DNA from: Pseudoramibacter fermentans
GTDB taxonomy: Bacteria; Bacillota; Clostridia; Eubacteriales; Eubacteriaceae
Direction of reading: 5' to 3'
Assembly: GCA_009493725.1 (NCBI GenBank)
Contig: VOGB01000004.1
Coordinates: forward strand, 744,001-808,000
DNA length: 64,000 bases
Shown here piece by piece: positions 1-8,899 of the stretch. The position numbers and the translations under genes were made by a program. Each line of letters opens with the position of its first letter. Position 1 is the first letter of the stretch. The notes beneath the pieces were generated by a model. It was not told the origin of the DNA and did no database searches. It saw only the letters and a list, made by a program, of their open reading frames with translations.

Positions 1-782
1 TACAGTTGTGTGACTTGATAAACGTAATGAGGGCTTTTTAAACGTCCTTCTATTTTAAACGCATCGATACCGGCATTGACTAGCTCTGCTACGTGATTTG
101 AAGTATTTAAATCTTTCATAGAAAGTAGATAACCTTGTTTGATTGTCCTGCCATTCTCGTCGGTCAATCGATATCTTTTTCTGCAGGGCTGGGCGCACAT
201 TCCCCGATTACCGCTTCTCCCACCGATCAAGCTGCTCATCAAACACTGCCCTGAGCGCGCATAGCACAATGCCCCGTGAATAAAAACTTTCAATTCAATG
301 TCAGTTTGTTGTCTAATCTTTTTAATCTCTTTTATCGGCATTTCCCTCGGTAGGACAGTGCGGAAAAATACCAAATTTTCAAAAAACTTGACCCCATTTA
401 ATCCTCCAATAGAAGCCTGTGTGCTGGTTTGGAGCTTAATCATCGGATAATTTGCTCTGATCCAAAAAATCAGACCAGGGTCCTGAACGATCATCCCATC
501 AACATCAGCGAGATTTAGAAAATCAATATAACGGATCAGTTCGGCCCATTCTTCATCTTTCACAAGCGTATTCACCGTAATATACACCTTCACGCTGTAT
601 TGGTGACACAGCCTCACCATGTGTTTGAAATGATCAATGTCGATATTTTCCGCTCTCAGTCGCGCATTAAAAAAAGGGCCGCCAAAATAGACGGCGTCAG
701 CACCGGCATTAATGGCTGCAATAATTTCAGCTTCATTACCTGCCGGTGCTAATATTTCTGGTCGGTTCCTTTTATTTTTCAT
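1..782 (-). CDS. Peptidase U32 family protein, 3' part cut by window edge
   Basis: The reading frame opens at ATG 782 and runs off the left end of the window, so only about 260 N-terminal residues are visible. The N-terminus reads ILAPAGNEAEIIAAINAGADAVYFGG, in shorter form the LAPAG...GADAVYFGG signature of U32 peptidases. Later there is HGALCYARSGQC and NRGMCAQPCRK, the cysteine-containing core of the family. Characterised members (YhbU/RlhA/TrhP types) act in RNA hydroxylation or as collagenase-like proteases; I cannot say which this is. Its ATG overlaps the stop codon of the upstream carboxypeptidase gene by four bases (ATGA), which implies translational coupling. Family assignment is firm; the substrate is unknown. 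Confidence 0.9.
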   Translation of the reverse strand, partial: MKNKRNRPEILAPAGNEAEIIAAINAGADAVYFGGPFFNARLRAENIDIDHFKHMVRLCHQYSVKVYITVNTLVKDEEWAELIRYIDFLNLADVDGMIVQDPGLIFWIRANYPMIKLQTSTQASIGGLNGVKFFENLVFFRTVLPREMPIKEIKKIRQQTDIELKVFIHGALCYARSGQCLMSSLIGGRSGNRGMCAQPCRKRYRLTDENGRTIKQGYLLSMKDLNTSNHVAELVNAGIDAFKIEGRLKSPHYVYQVTQL

Positions 783-2185
783 CGATTAACCTGTCTTTTT
801 CTATTATTTGAATTACTCGGTCGTTTTTTTCTCCTTGCCTTTGCCCTTGCTCTTCCCTTCTTGATTTGCTGAACCTGATAATATCGAAAAATAAGAAATG
901 CAACAACCAATATGATCAAAATTATCAGCAGATAATCGACAAAGCCACGGCGGTGAATGGTTTTTGTCGTGTATAAAGAAATGTGCTTCACCGTTTTATT
1001 GTTATTTTGAACAAGTAATGTCCCCACTTTTTGATTAGCTTTGACCGTTTGAAGCAGTTTATAGGCATCTCCATCCCTTTCAAACAACGATTGATTGAGT
1101 TTGAGTTTTGTGGTGTATTGATCCTTCTGATTTTTGTCAATATAAGACGAAACCTGCTTTTTAGAAGTCAATGTTAATTGTTTTGAATTCGCAATTCTAA
1201 CATTTTTTAATCTTATTGTTTTATAGGTCCCATCTTTTTTAGTCCAGTTGACTTTTGAATAATCAATATCAAATGTATTGATGATGCCATTTGCTTGACT
1301 CCAGATATTATTATCTGAATGTAAAATGACGGCAACCATCGATTTATTTTTATATTTGGAAGAAAACACTAGACAATGGCCCGCTTTGTCTGTATGGCCG
1401 GTCTTCACGCCCGTTGCATATGGATTGTATTTCTTCCCATCGTGTGATGAACCTGTAACCAGCGGTAGATCTTTCGTGCTAATGATTAAGGCATTGGTAT
1501 TGATCCATTTTTTATCGCCGCTCTTAAGATGGCAAGTGTAAACTGGCTGCATTACAATTTTGTCAATTGCCTTGTATTTCATCAGCTGTGTACCAATTTT
1601 AACGAGATCGGCAGCAGTCGTATAATGGTTATCATCATGATAGCCATGTGGATTGACAAAATGCGTATCTTCTAAATTTAACGTTTTAGCTTCTTTATTC
1701 ATCAAAGAGACAAATCGTTTAATTGCAGCATCAGCACTCAATTTTGAGTCTTTTGCATCCAAACGTCCCACATTCGCCGCAATTGTCATGGCCGCGTCGT
1801 TTCCAGAAGGCAATAGCAGCCCGTAAAGCAGCTGCCGCCAGGTTAATACATCCCCTTTGCGAATATCTGCCTTCGACGAATCTCCGCTGATTTCATTTAC
1901 TTCATTACCCACGGTGACTTTTTGATCGAGCTTATTCTGCACATAGTGCATGGCCACCAGAGCTGTCATGGTTTTTGTCGTACTTGCAGGATACATCTTT
2001 TGATGTGCGTTCTGTTCGACAATGACATCGCCGGTATTCACTTCAACTGCACACACCGCTTCATCATTGTTAAATGCGGGCATTGCCGCAAAGACGGAAT
2101 TGCCGATAAAAAGAATCGACAAAACCGCACAACAAATTGATGCTAATAATTTATTTCGATTGTTTTTGAATAAATGTAAGTTCAT
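779..2185 (-). CDS. D-alanyl-D-alanine carboxypeptidase (peptidase S11, DacF-like)
   Basis: A penicillin-binding protein that trims the terminal D-Ala from peptidoglycan stem peptides outside the membrane. All three active-site motifs are visible: STTK near residue 68, SGN near 127 and KTG near 261. A signal peptide occupies residues 10-34, and a C-terminal membrane segment near 415-435 is followed by a Lys/Arg-rich tail, as in membrane-anchored S11 enzymes. An in-frame start exists at 2260, but the ATG at 2185 has AGGA eight bases upstream and leads straight into the signal peptide, so I use it. The gene then overlaps the upstream protease gene by 35 bp. dacA versus dacF cannot be decided from sequence alone. 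Confidence 0.9.
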   Translation of the reverse strand: MNLHLFKNNRNKLLASICCAVLSILFIGNSVFAAMPAFNNDEAVCAVEVNTGDVIVEQNAHQKMYPASTTKTMTALVAMHYVQNKLDQKVTVGNEVNEISGDSSKADIRKGDVLTWRQLLYGLLLPSGNDAAMTIAANVGRLDAKDSKLSADAAIKRFVSLMNKEAKTLNLEDTHFVNPHGYHDDNHYTTAADLVKIGTQLMKYKAIDKIVMQPVYTCHLKSGDKKWINTNALIISTKDLPLVTGSSHDGKKYNPYATGVKTGHTDKAGHCLVFSSKYKNKSMVAVILHSDNNIWSQANGIINTFDIDYSKVNWTKKDGTYKTIRLKNVRIANSKQLTLTSKKQVSSYIDKNQKDQYTTKLKLNQSLFERDGDAYKLLQTVKANQKVGTLLVQNNNKTVKHISLYTTKTIHRRGFVDYLLIILIILVVAFLIFRYYQVQQIKKGRARAKARRKKRPSNSNNRKRQVNR

Positions 2186-5087
2186 TAAAGAGTTCCTGAT
2201 TTTTACGAATTTTTTCTTCATTTCCAATGACACAGAGCGCATTTTGATGCATCGCCGCATCGATAATTTTACCGCATTTTCTCAAATCAGCTTCCGTAGT
2301 GCTGAGAATCTGATCGCGTTCAATCTGCGTCCATTCCTGCGTTTGCCTTGTTAAGAACTGTCGGTCTGCTACGTAAGACTGCATGGCAAGCGAAAGCGGA
2401 TGATCCTTCGCTGAAATTGAACCGATAATGGCCTTTTCCAATTCCCGCTGACTGATCTGCATATCACTGACATATTGTCCTGCTTCGTCGTACGCTTTAA
2501 GCGTATTTGCAACGTGAGGATCTCGGTACGAAGTAAATATCAGATCGCCGGCTTTTGAAATTGAAAAGCCCGTCCCATAGGCGCCTCCCTTGATGCGGAC
2601 ACGATTCCACAAATATCCCATATCCATAATGGTTTTAAGTACGAAAAGACTGCCATTGTATTCATAGCCTAAACGCTTAATATTAAACCCTTTAGTCACA
2701 TAATTAACCTTAGATGAAGTCATAAATCCTTCATTTGCTGTCTTTGTATCAAATTGATAGGTATGAATCGGCTGTTCACTATTGTCAATGGATTGCAGAT
2801 GTTGGTTTACTTTGTGGTAAATCTTATTTTGCTGCGCCGGCTCGCAGGTGATCGACAATTTTACATGATTGCGGTTAATTACCTGCTTATACACGTGTAA
2901 GAGCTTTTGCGATAATTCATCAAAACTTGTATCATAACTCTGGCATATGGCGGACAGCTTACGTCCGAAATCAATACCGCCTAATTGCTGATACAACGCA
3001 GCGGATTGTGAATAATAGGATTGCAGACGCTGTGAAGCCAGCACATTTCCGGAAGTCAAAAAGCGATTTTCAAATTTCGTGCGATGTTCCTGTAAAATCG
3101 CTTCAATAATTTCTTTTTCATCAAAATGAGAAGCCGTCATGCCTTGGAACAACAATTCAAGTAAATAATCCACTTGATCGATTAATGCTTTCCCGCCAAT
3201 TGACAAATAAGCTTGGTATTGACCTTCACACTGAACATCATCTAGCACTTCAAGATTTGTTGAAATACCGCCAGTGTGAATTTGGATCATTTGATCCATT
3301 TCATCAACCCCGTACAGGTCTGTCCGAACATTAAATAACAGCTTATTGAGTATGCCTAAGACTGCTAAATCTTCCTGTGCAATGGTGCGGATGTCAAAAT
3401 AAAATTTAAGGTAGACGATCCCGTCTGTTGGCGCTGGATGCCATAAAACGAAGCAATCGTCCATCATACCTCGAGCAATTTGAGACGTCTGTACCTTAGC
3501 GTTCAAATCTGATAATTCCAGTTTCGGAATGGTCGCCAAATCTTCCGGTGCATCTTCACGATTTTGATAAGCTAATAAATCTTTAGTTTCTTTAACGATT
3601 CCATCAATCTCTTGTTCTGATAACGACGATTGATACTTCGTTAACCGATCGGACAATGCTTTTGCATTTTTTGCCGCTAATTCTGGATCTGGCTTTAATG
3701 TCACGATTGCACGATGCTCGTTTTGAATCAGCTGTGTATTGATCAATTTTTCGAATTCGCCATTTTCAGCCATTGTCTTAACATGCGCAATGGCATCATC
3801 CATTCTGAGATGACTCAATGGATCTTGGTCGTAAAGCCAAGTGTCCATCAGCTCTAAGCCAAACATCAGTCCCGGTGGATATGAGCCGAAATCTTTTTCC
3901 TTAATTTCAAAAGCAGCTGAATTGATGCCCGCTTCAAGCATCTTTTTGTCGATGCCTTCTTTAACCAGTCTTTGTAAAACCTTTTTAATTGTTGATCGCA
4001 CCCGATCCTTGTTTTCAGTACCGCCAACCATATTTTTAAGTGTAATAGCAAAATAAGGCTGTCTCATTGCGGTCGTGTAGGAATAACTGATGTCTTCGCA
4101 AATATTGAGATCGAGTAGCGCCTTCTTAAGTGGATAAGAATTTTCGCCTAATAAAATATTGGTCAAAATATCAAAGGCCAGCCAATCATCTTTTAGATTA
4201 TTCAGCACCCACCCAATTGTTAAATAGTTTTTATTATTGAGCTCTGTTGCACCAGATAATGGATAATACGCCGAAGATTCTGCTGGCTTTGAAAAAAGTG
4301 GCTGCAGTGCAATTTGAGAATCGATTTCCTGATAATCAAAATCAGATAAATACGCTTCATCCAGATATTTTAGATGTTCCTCCATATCACCATCGCCGTA
4401 AAAATAAATATAGGCATTAGAAGGATGATAAAATTTGTGATGAAAATCTAAAAATTCATCGTAAGTCAAATCAGGAATATTATCCGGAAAACCACCCGAC
4501 TCTTTTCCGTAGATAGAATCCGGATACAACTGCTTAAACAATTCATTTTGCAAGATTTCTTCTGGGCTCGAATAGACGCCTTTCATCTCGTTGTACACAA
4601 CGCCATTATAAGTCATTTTATCTTTTGGATCTTCGAGATGATAATGCCAGCCTTCCTGTTCAAATATTTTTTTATTCTGATAAATATTTGGATAAAATAC
4701 AGCATCCAGATAAACATCAATCAAATTCATAAAATCCTTGTCGTTGGTGCTGGCTACGGGATATACCGTTTTATCCGGATAAGTCATCGCATTTAAAAAT
4801 GTATTGACAGACCCCTTAACGAGTTCAACAAAAGGCTCTTTGACTGGATATTTCCGAGAGCCATCTAAAACTGAGTGTTCGATGATATGTGCAACGCCTG
4901 TGCTGTTGTTTGATGGCGTGCGAAATGCGATATGAAACACTTTATTGTTATCCTGATTGGACAGATATAGCAAAGGCGTGTGCGTCTTCTGATATTCAAA
5001 GTAATAAGCTGTTCCTTGAATTTCTTTCAAATATTCTTTATGGCGTAATCTAAAACCGTGAATAACTTGGTCGATTTGATATTCCAT
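2151..5087 (-). CDS. Insulinase-family zinc metalloprotease (M16C, presequence-protease type)
   Basis: A 978-residue protein with the inverted zinc motif HIIEH near residue 70 and the downstream YNEMKG segment that supplies the third zinc ligand. Length and organisation match the single-chain M16C family (Cym1/PreP-like), in which two M16 halves enclose a chamber that degrades short unstructured peptides. No signal peptide is visible, so a cytoplasmic peptidase is likely. The start has a clear AGGAGA site. It lies 15 bp downstream of rarA and overlaps the carboxypeptidase gene, so the three are probably co-transcribed. Physiological substrates are unknown. Confidence 0.92.
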   Translation of the reverse strand: MEYQIDQVIHGFRLRHKEYLKEIQGTAYYFEYQKTHTPLLYLSNQDNNKVFHIAFRTPSNNSTGVAHIIEHSVLDGSRKYPVKEPFVELVKGSVNTFLNAMTYPDKTVYPVASTNDKDFMNLIDVYLDAVFYPNIYQNKKIFEQEGWHYHLEDPKDKMTYNGVVYNEMKGVYSSPEEILQNELFKQLYPDSIYGKESGGFPDNIPDLTYDEFLDFHHKFYHPSNAYIYFYGDGDMEEHLKYLDEAYLSDFDYQEIDSQIALQPLFSKPAESSAYYPLSGATELNNKNYLTIGWVLNNLKDDWLAFDILTNILLGENSYPLKKALLDLNICEDISYSYTTAMRQPYFAITLKNMVGGTENKDRVRSTIKKVLQRLVKEGIDKKMLEAGINSAAFEIKEKDFGSYPPGLMFGLELMDTWLYDQDPLSHLRMDDAIAHVKTMAENGEFEKLINTQLIQNEHRAIVTLKPDPELAAKNAKALSDRLTKYQSSLSEQEIDGIVKETKDLLAYQNREDAPEDLATIPKLELSDLNAKVQTSQIARGMMDDCFVLWHPAPTDGIVYLKFYFDIRTIAQEDLAVLGILNKLLFNVRTDLYGVDEMDQMIQIHTGGISTNLEVLDDVQCEGQYQAYLSIGGKALIDQVDYLLELLFQGMTASHFDEKEIIEAILQEHRTKFENRFLTSGNVLASQRLQSYYSQSAALYQQLGGIDFGRKLSAICQSYDTSFDELSQKLLHVYKQVINRNHVKLSITCEPAQQNKIYHKVNQHLQSIDNSEQPIHTYQFDTKTANEGFMTSSKVNYVTKGFNIKRLGYEYNGSLFVLKTIMDMGYLWNRVRIKGGAYGTGFSISKAGDLIFTSYRDPHVANTLKAYDEAGQYVSDMQISQRELEKAIIGSISAKDHPLSLAMQSYVADRQFLTRQTQEWTQIERDQILSTTEADLRKCGKIIDAAMHQNALCVIGNEEKIRKNQELFNELTFIQKQSK

Positions 5088-5102
5088 GATTTCTCCTGTC
5101 CT

Positions 5103-6431
5103 TTATTTAGACTCTTTCAGTCTTTGAAGTCTTTCTTTTATTTTTTTTTCATATCCAATAGAAGTTGGCGAATAAAATTCGGCATCTATCAAATCAGTCG
5201 GCAAATACTGCTGTGACACATAATGATTTGGATAATCGTGGGGAAATTTATATGTCGTACCTCTGTTCAGCTTTGCAGATCCTTGATAATGCGCATCCTT
5301 GAGGTGCGCCGGCACCTGTCCGTTCGAATCGTAACGAACAGCATGGCTTGCACGTTGAATACCGACATTTGAAGCGTTAGACTTAGGCGCAGATGCTAAA
5401 AATGTAACAGCTTGACTTAAATTGATTCTTGCCTCCGGCAGTCCTACCATATCTAAGGCCTGCGCAGCAGAAACAGCGACCACTAACGCCATTGGCTCTG
5501 CGTTTCCAATATCTTCCGAGGCTGAAATAATCATTCGTCTAGCGATGAATTTTGGATCCTCTCCGGCATTAAGCATTTTCGCCATCCAAAACAGTGCCGC
5601 GTCAGGGTCTGAACCGCGTATACTCTTAATAAAAGCAGAAATTGTATCGTAATGATTGTCCCCTGTCTTATCGTAGTCCAGTGCTTTTTTCTGTATACAT
5701 TCCTGCGCCACATCTAAATCAATTTCGATTACCCCATCGGCGTTTTTATCTGAACTCAAAACCGCCAATTCCAGTGCATTTAAAGCTCTGCGGACATCCC
5801 CATTCGCCATTAGAGCAAGATGATCAAGCGCTTCATCTGTAATTTGAACGTGCATGGCGCCTAACCCCTTTTCTTGGTCATGAACTGCACGCAAAATGAT
5901 CTGTCTGATATCTTTTTCTGTTAAAGGGAAGAACTCAAACACTGTCGATCTTGAAAGAAGAGCTGAATTGATTTCAAAATATGGGTTTTCTGTTGTCGCA
6001 CCGATCAATATAATTTCGCCCTTTTCAACGCTTGGCAATAAAGCATCCTGCTGAGACTTGTTGAATCGATGGATTTCATCTATAAATAATATTGTTTTGC
6101 GGTTGTATAAAGCAATATTATTTTTTGCCTGTTTTATGGCCGCTTCGATATCTTTTTTTCCGGAAGTCACCGCATTTAATATTTTGAAATCGGCTTTTGT
6201 TTGGTTTGCAATGATATTCGCCAAAGTCGTTTTGCCTGTCCCTGGCGGGCCATAAAAGATCGCAGACGTTAAGCGGTCCGTCCGAATTAAGCGGTTAAGC
6301 ATTTTTCCCTGCCCTACCACTTGTTCTTGACCACAGAATTCCTCAAGCGTTTTGGGACGCATCCGAGCCGCTAAAGGCTCATTCTGCTCAGTATTACGAT
6401 CGTAAGTCATATCGAAAATACTTGCCTGCAT
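5103..6431 (-). CDS. rarA: Replication-associated recombination protein A (AAA+ ATPase)
   Basis: RarA/MgsA is a clamp-loader-related AAA+ ATPase that acts at stalled replication forks. The 442-residue product has Walker A GPPGTGKTTL near residue 61, Walker B LFIDEIHRF, sensor motif GATTENP and the C-terminal MgsA tetramerisation region containing HLKDAHYQGS and the conserved PHDYP. Only a GGAGG 14 bases before the ATG is present, which is far for a ribosome binding site, and I see no better in-frame start between them. It follows secG and its terminator, and precedes the M16C protease gene. Confidence 0.95.
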   Translation of the reverse strand: MQASIFDMTYDRNTEQNEPLAARMRPKTLEEFCGQEQVVGQGKMLNRLIRTDRLTSAIFYGPPGTGKTTLANIIANQTKADFKILNAVTSGKKDIEAAIKQAKNNIALYNRKTILFIDEIHRFNKSQQDALLPSVEKGEIILIGATTENPYFEINSALLSRSTVFEFFPLTEKDIRQIILRAVHDQEKGLGAMHVQITDEALDHLALMANGDVRRALNALELAVLSSDKNADGVIEIDLDVAQECIQKKALDYDKTGDNHYDTISAFIKSIRGSDPDAALFWMAKMLNAGEDPKFIARRMIISASEDIGNAEPMALVVAVSAAQALDMVGLPEARINLSQAVTFLASAPKSNASNVGIQRASHAVRYDSNGQVPAHLKDAHYQGSAKLNRGTTYKFPHDYPNHYVSQQYLPTDLIDAEFYSPTSIGYEKKIKERLQRLKESK

Positions 6432-6461
6432 GATATAATTGCAAACCTCCTTTCATATAAA

Positions 6462-6489
6462 CAAAAAAATCCGGAATGAGATCCCGGAA
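6462..6489 (-). terminator. Rho-independent terminator after secG
   Basis: Read on the minus strand, an 8-bp stem (TCCGGGAT paired with ATTCCGGA, one G-U) closes a CTC loop and is followed by seven T. It sits just downstream of the secG stop and upstream of rarA. Confidence 0.85.
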
Positions 6490-6503
6490 TCTTAAAAATA
6501 TTA

Positions 6504-6740
6504 TTATGCAACAATAACAGCGTAGATAAAAGCTGATAACATGAATACAATTGCGGAAACGATCGTTACTTTTTCAAGAAACGCATCAAATCCACGTGCC
6601 TTATGTTTTCCGAACAATGTTTCAGCGCCGCCTTCAATGGCCCCAAGCCCTTGGGTTTTAACTGGTGACATTAATACACTGATGATTACGACAAAACTTG
6701 AGATAATCATTAATGCAACCAAAAAAGTATCCAAATACAT
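6504..6740 (-). CDS. secG: Preprotein translocase subunit SecG
   Basis: A small membrane protein of the SecYEG channel that assists SecA-driven export. It has two hydrophobic segments (FLVALMIISSFVVIISVLM and VSAIVFMLSAFIYAVIVA) flanking a cytoplasmic loop with GAIEGGAETLFGKHKARG, the typical SecG hallmark. Start choice is unclear. The ATG at 6740 lies only two bases after GGAGG, a TTG at 6749 overlaps that site, and a TTG at 6734 would have the usual seven-base spacing. I list the ATG. It stands between the tpiA terminator and rarA, without the rnr/smpB genes that often follow it in Firmicutes. Confidence 0.9.
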   Translation of the reverse strand: MYLDTFLVALMIISSFVVIISVLMSPVKTQGLGAIEGGAETLFGKHKARGFDAFLEKVTIVSAIVFMLSAFIYAVIVA

Positions 6741-6810
6741 AACCTCCAATAATTTTTATCCGTATTATTTTATCACAACGATAATTAGTTGCCAAGTCAG
6801 GAAATTCACA

Positions 6811-6847
6811 AAATATTAAAGGACCATGTTTTTCAACATGGCCCTTG
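6811..6847 (-). terminator. Terminator of the glycolytic operon
   Basis: On the minus strand AAGGGCCATGTT, loop GAAA, AACATGGTCCTT forms a 12-bp stem with one G-U pair and a GNRA tetraloop, followed by a T-rich stretch. It closes the cggR-gap-pgk-tpiA transcript just after tpiA. Confidence 0.85.
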
Positions 6848-6861
6848 AAAATAAACTAAGT

Positions 6862-7602
6862 TTAGAATTTAACGATTTTTGCAAAGTCAGGTGTCAAGCT
6901 TGCACCACCGACCAATGCACCGTCAATGTTTTCCATTCCCATCAAATCTTTAACGTTATTTGGTTTAACAGATCCGCCGTACTGAATACGTGTGGCTTCA
7001 GCTGCTGCTTCGCCAAACATATCAGCGATTGTTTCGCGAATCCATCCACAGACTTCATCTGCCTGTTCTTTGCTTGCTGTCTTTCCTGTACCAATGGCCC
7101 AAATCGGTTCGTAAGCGACAATTACTTTTGTCACGTCGTCCACACCGGCCAAATCCTTTTTAATCTGTCCGACAACCTTGCTCTGAGCATTTCCAGCTTC
7201 GCGTTCTTCAAGCGTTTCACCGCAGCACATAATTGGTGTCAGGCCTAATTTCAAAGCTTTAATTACTTTCTTATTGACACTTTCGTCTGTTTCTGCAAAA
7301 TACTGACGTCTTTCGCTATGGCCGATAATAACGTATTTTACACCAAGATTTTTCAGCATTTCACCCGAAACTTCTCCGGTGTACGCACCTTTTTCTTCGT
7401 AGAACATATTCTGCGCGCCAATGCCAATATTGGTACCTTTGGTTAATTCAACGGCCTTCGGCAAATCGATAAAAGGCGGAGCAAAAACGACTTCCGCTTC
7501 TGCACCTTCAACCAATGGAATTAAAGATTTAATCAAATCTTCTGTTTCTTCCACATTTTTGTTCATTTTCCAGTTTCCTGCAATAACAGGTCTTCTTGAC
7601 AT
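6862..7602 (-). CDS. tpiA: Triosephosphate isomerase
   Basis: Interconverts dihydroxyacetone phosphate and glyceraldehyde 3-phosphate. The 246-residue product is the normal length of the family. The substrate-binding Asn-Lys is in GNWKMN (residues 8-13), the catalytic His in GHSERR, the catalytic Glu in AYEPIWAIGTGK with the flexible loop 6, and the phosphate-binding GGSVK is near the C-terminus. It is last in the glycolytic operon, 19 bp after pgk and directly before a strong terminator. The gpmI and eno genes that often follow in Firmicutes are absent here. Confidence 0.98.
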   Translation of the reverse strand: MSRRPVIAGNWKMNKNVEETEDLIKSLIPLVEGAEAEVVFAPPFIDLPKAVELTKGTNIGIGAQNMFYEEKGAYTGEVSGEMLKNLGVKYVIIGHSERRQYFAETDESVNKKVIKALKLGLTPIMCCGETLEEREAGNAQSKVVGQIKKDLAGVDDVTKVIVAYEPIWAIGTGKTASKEQADEVCGWIRETIADMFGEAAAEATRIQYGGSVKPNNVKDLMGMENIDGALVGGASLTPDFAKIVKF

Positions 7603-7621
7603 GACTTTCCCTCCTCGTTTT

Positions 7622-8809
7622 TTACTTATCTTCTAAAACAGCGATTCCTGGCAAAACTTTGCCTTCCATGAATTCCAAGGAAGCACCACCGCCTGTAGAA
7701 ATATGATCAATTTTATCTGCAAAGCCCAATTGTTTAACAGCTGCAGCAGAATCACCACCGCCGATAATAGTCGTGGCTTCAGATTCAGCCATTGCTTTCG
7801 CGACAGCTTTTGTCCCTTCCGCAAATGTCGGGAATTCAAAAACGCCCATCGGCCCATTCCAGATAACAGTTTTTGCATTCTTAATAACATCAGCGAAAAG
7901 TTCGCGCGTTTTTGGTCCGATATCCATCCCCATTTGATCGCTTGGCATAGCATTTGAATCGACAACAGTTGGTGTGGCATCTGCCGCAAATTCAGGCGCT
8001 ACCACGTTATCAACTGGCAGATAGAGCTTGACGCCTTTTTCACCGGCTTTTTTCAGCAGGTCAGCTGCCAAGTCAACCTTGTCTTCTTCCAGCAGAGATG
8101 TGCCGATTTCATAACCCTGCGCCTTGTAAAAAGTATAGGCCATACCACCGCCGATAATCAAGGTGTCAACTTTGTCAAGGAGATTGGTAATTACACCGAT
8201 TTTATCGGAAACCTTTGCGCCACCTAAAATCGCGACGAACGGATGCTGCGGATTATCTAAAGCACCACCGATAAATTTTAATTCCTTCTGAATCAGGAAG
8301 CCCGAAACAGCCGGCAGATATTTTGCAATCCCTTCTGTGGATGCGTGTGCGCGATGGCAGGATCCAAAGGCATCATCGACGTAAATATCTGCTAAGCTTG
8401 CCAGATCTTTTGAGAAATCTGGGTTGTTTTTCTTTTCTTCCGGACGGAATCTCGTATTCTGAAGCAATAATACTTGTCCAGGTTTCAAATCAGCAGCTGC
8501 TTTTTTGGTCACTTCACCAACGACTTCGCCATCGTCATTAAAAATAACCTGAAGGCCCAGCTTTTCAGACAATGCTTTTGCAACCGGCGCCAAAGAATAT
8601 TTTGGATCCGGTTCGTTTGCCGGACGACCCAAATGGCTCATTAAAATCAGCGCTGCATTTTGTCCAAGAATGTATTTGATTGTGGGCAATGCCGCTTCAA
8701 TTCGGGTATCATCTGTGATTTCGCCAGCGTCATTCAATGGCACATTGAAATCCGCTCTCATGATCACTTTTTTACCTTTTAAATCGATATCTTCTACCGT
8801 TTTTTTCAT
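7622..8809 (-). CDS. pgk: Phosphoglycerate kinase
   Basis: Transfers the acyl phosphate of 1,3-bisphosphoglycerate to ADP. The 395-residue protein has the N-terminal substrate signature VIMRADFNVPL with the conserved Arg and Asp, the basic-patch segments HLGRP and RAHAS, the hinge, and the C-terminal nucleotide-binding GGGDSAAAV and STGGGASLEF. It lies between gap and tpiA. A stem-loop with a T-run in the gap-pgk gap could lower pgk and tpiA expression relative to gap. Confidence 0.98.
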   Translation of the reverse strand: MKKTVEDIDLKGKKVIMRADFNVPLNDAGEITDDTRIEAALPTIKYILGQNAALILMSHLGRPANEPDPKYSLAPVAKALSEKLGLQVIFNDDGEVVGEVTKKAAADLKPGQVLLLQNTRFRPEEKKNNPDFSKDLASLADIYVDDAFGSCHRAHASTEGIAKYLPAVSGFLIQKELKFIGGALDNPQHPFVAILGGAKVSDKIGVITNLLDKVDTLIIGGGMAYTFYKAQGYEIGTSLLEEDKVDLAADLLKKAGEKGVKLYLPVDNVVAPEFAADATPTVVDSNAMPSDQMGMDIGPKTRELFADVIKNAKTVIWNGPMGVFEFPTFAEGTKAVAKAMAESEATTIIGGGDSAAAVKQLGFADKIDHISTGGGASLEFMEGKVLPGIAVLEDK

Positions 8810-8825
8810 GATTTATATCCTCTGT

Positions 8826-8857
8826 GAAAAAATAAGGGCCGCAATAAAAACGGCCCT
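8826..8857 (-). terminator. Stem-loop between gap and pgk, possible attenuator
   Basis: On the minus strand AGGGCCG and CGGCCCT form a perfect 7-bp stem around a 9-base loop, followed by TATTTTTT. It lies within the glycolytic operon in the 90-bp gap between gap and pgk. It has full terminator architecture but sits inside an operon, so partial termination or 3'-end protection of a processed gap mRNA are both possible. Confidence 0.7.
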
Positions 8858-8899
8858 CGTTGCCACTAACACCGTTTAGTATTTTCGAAATACCAGTTG

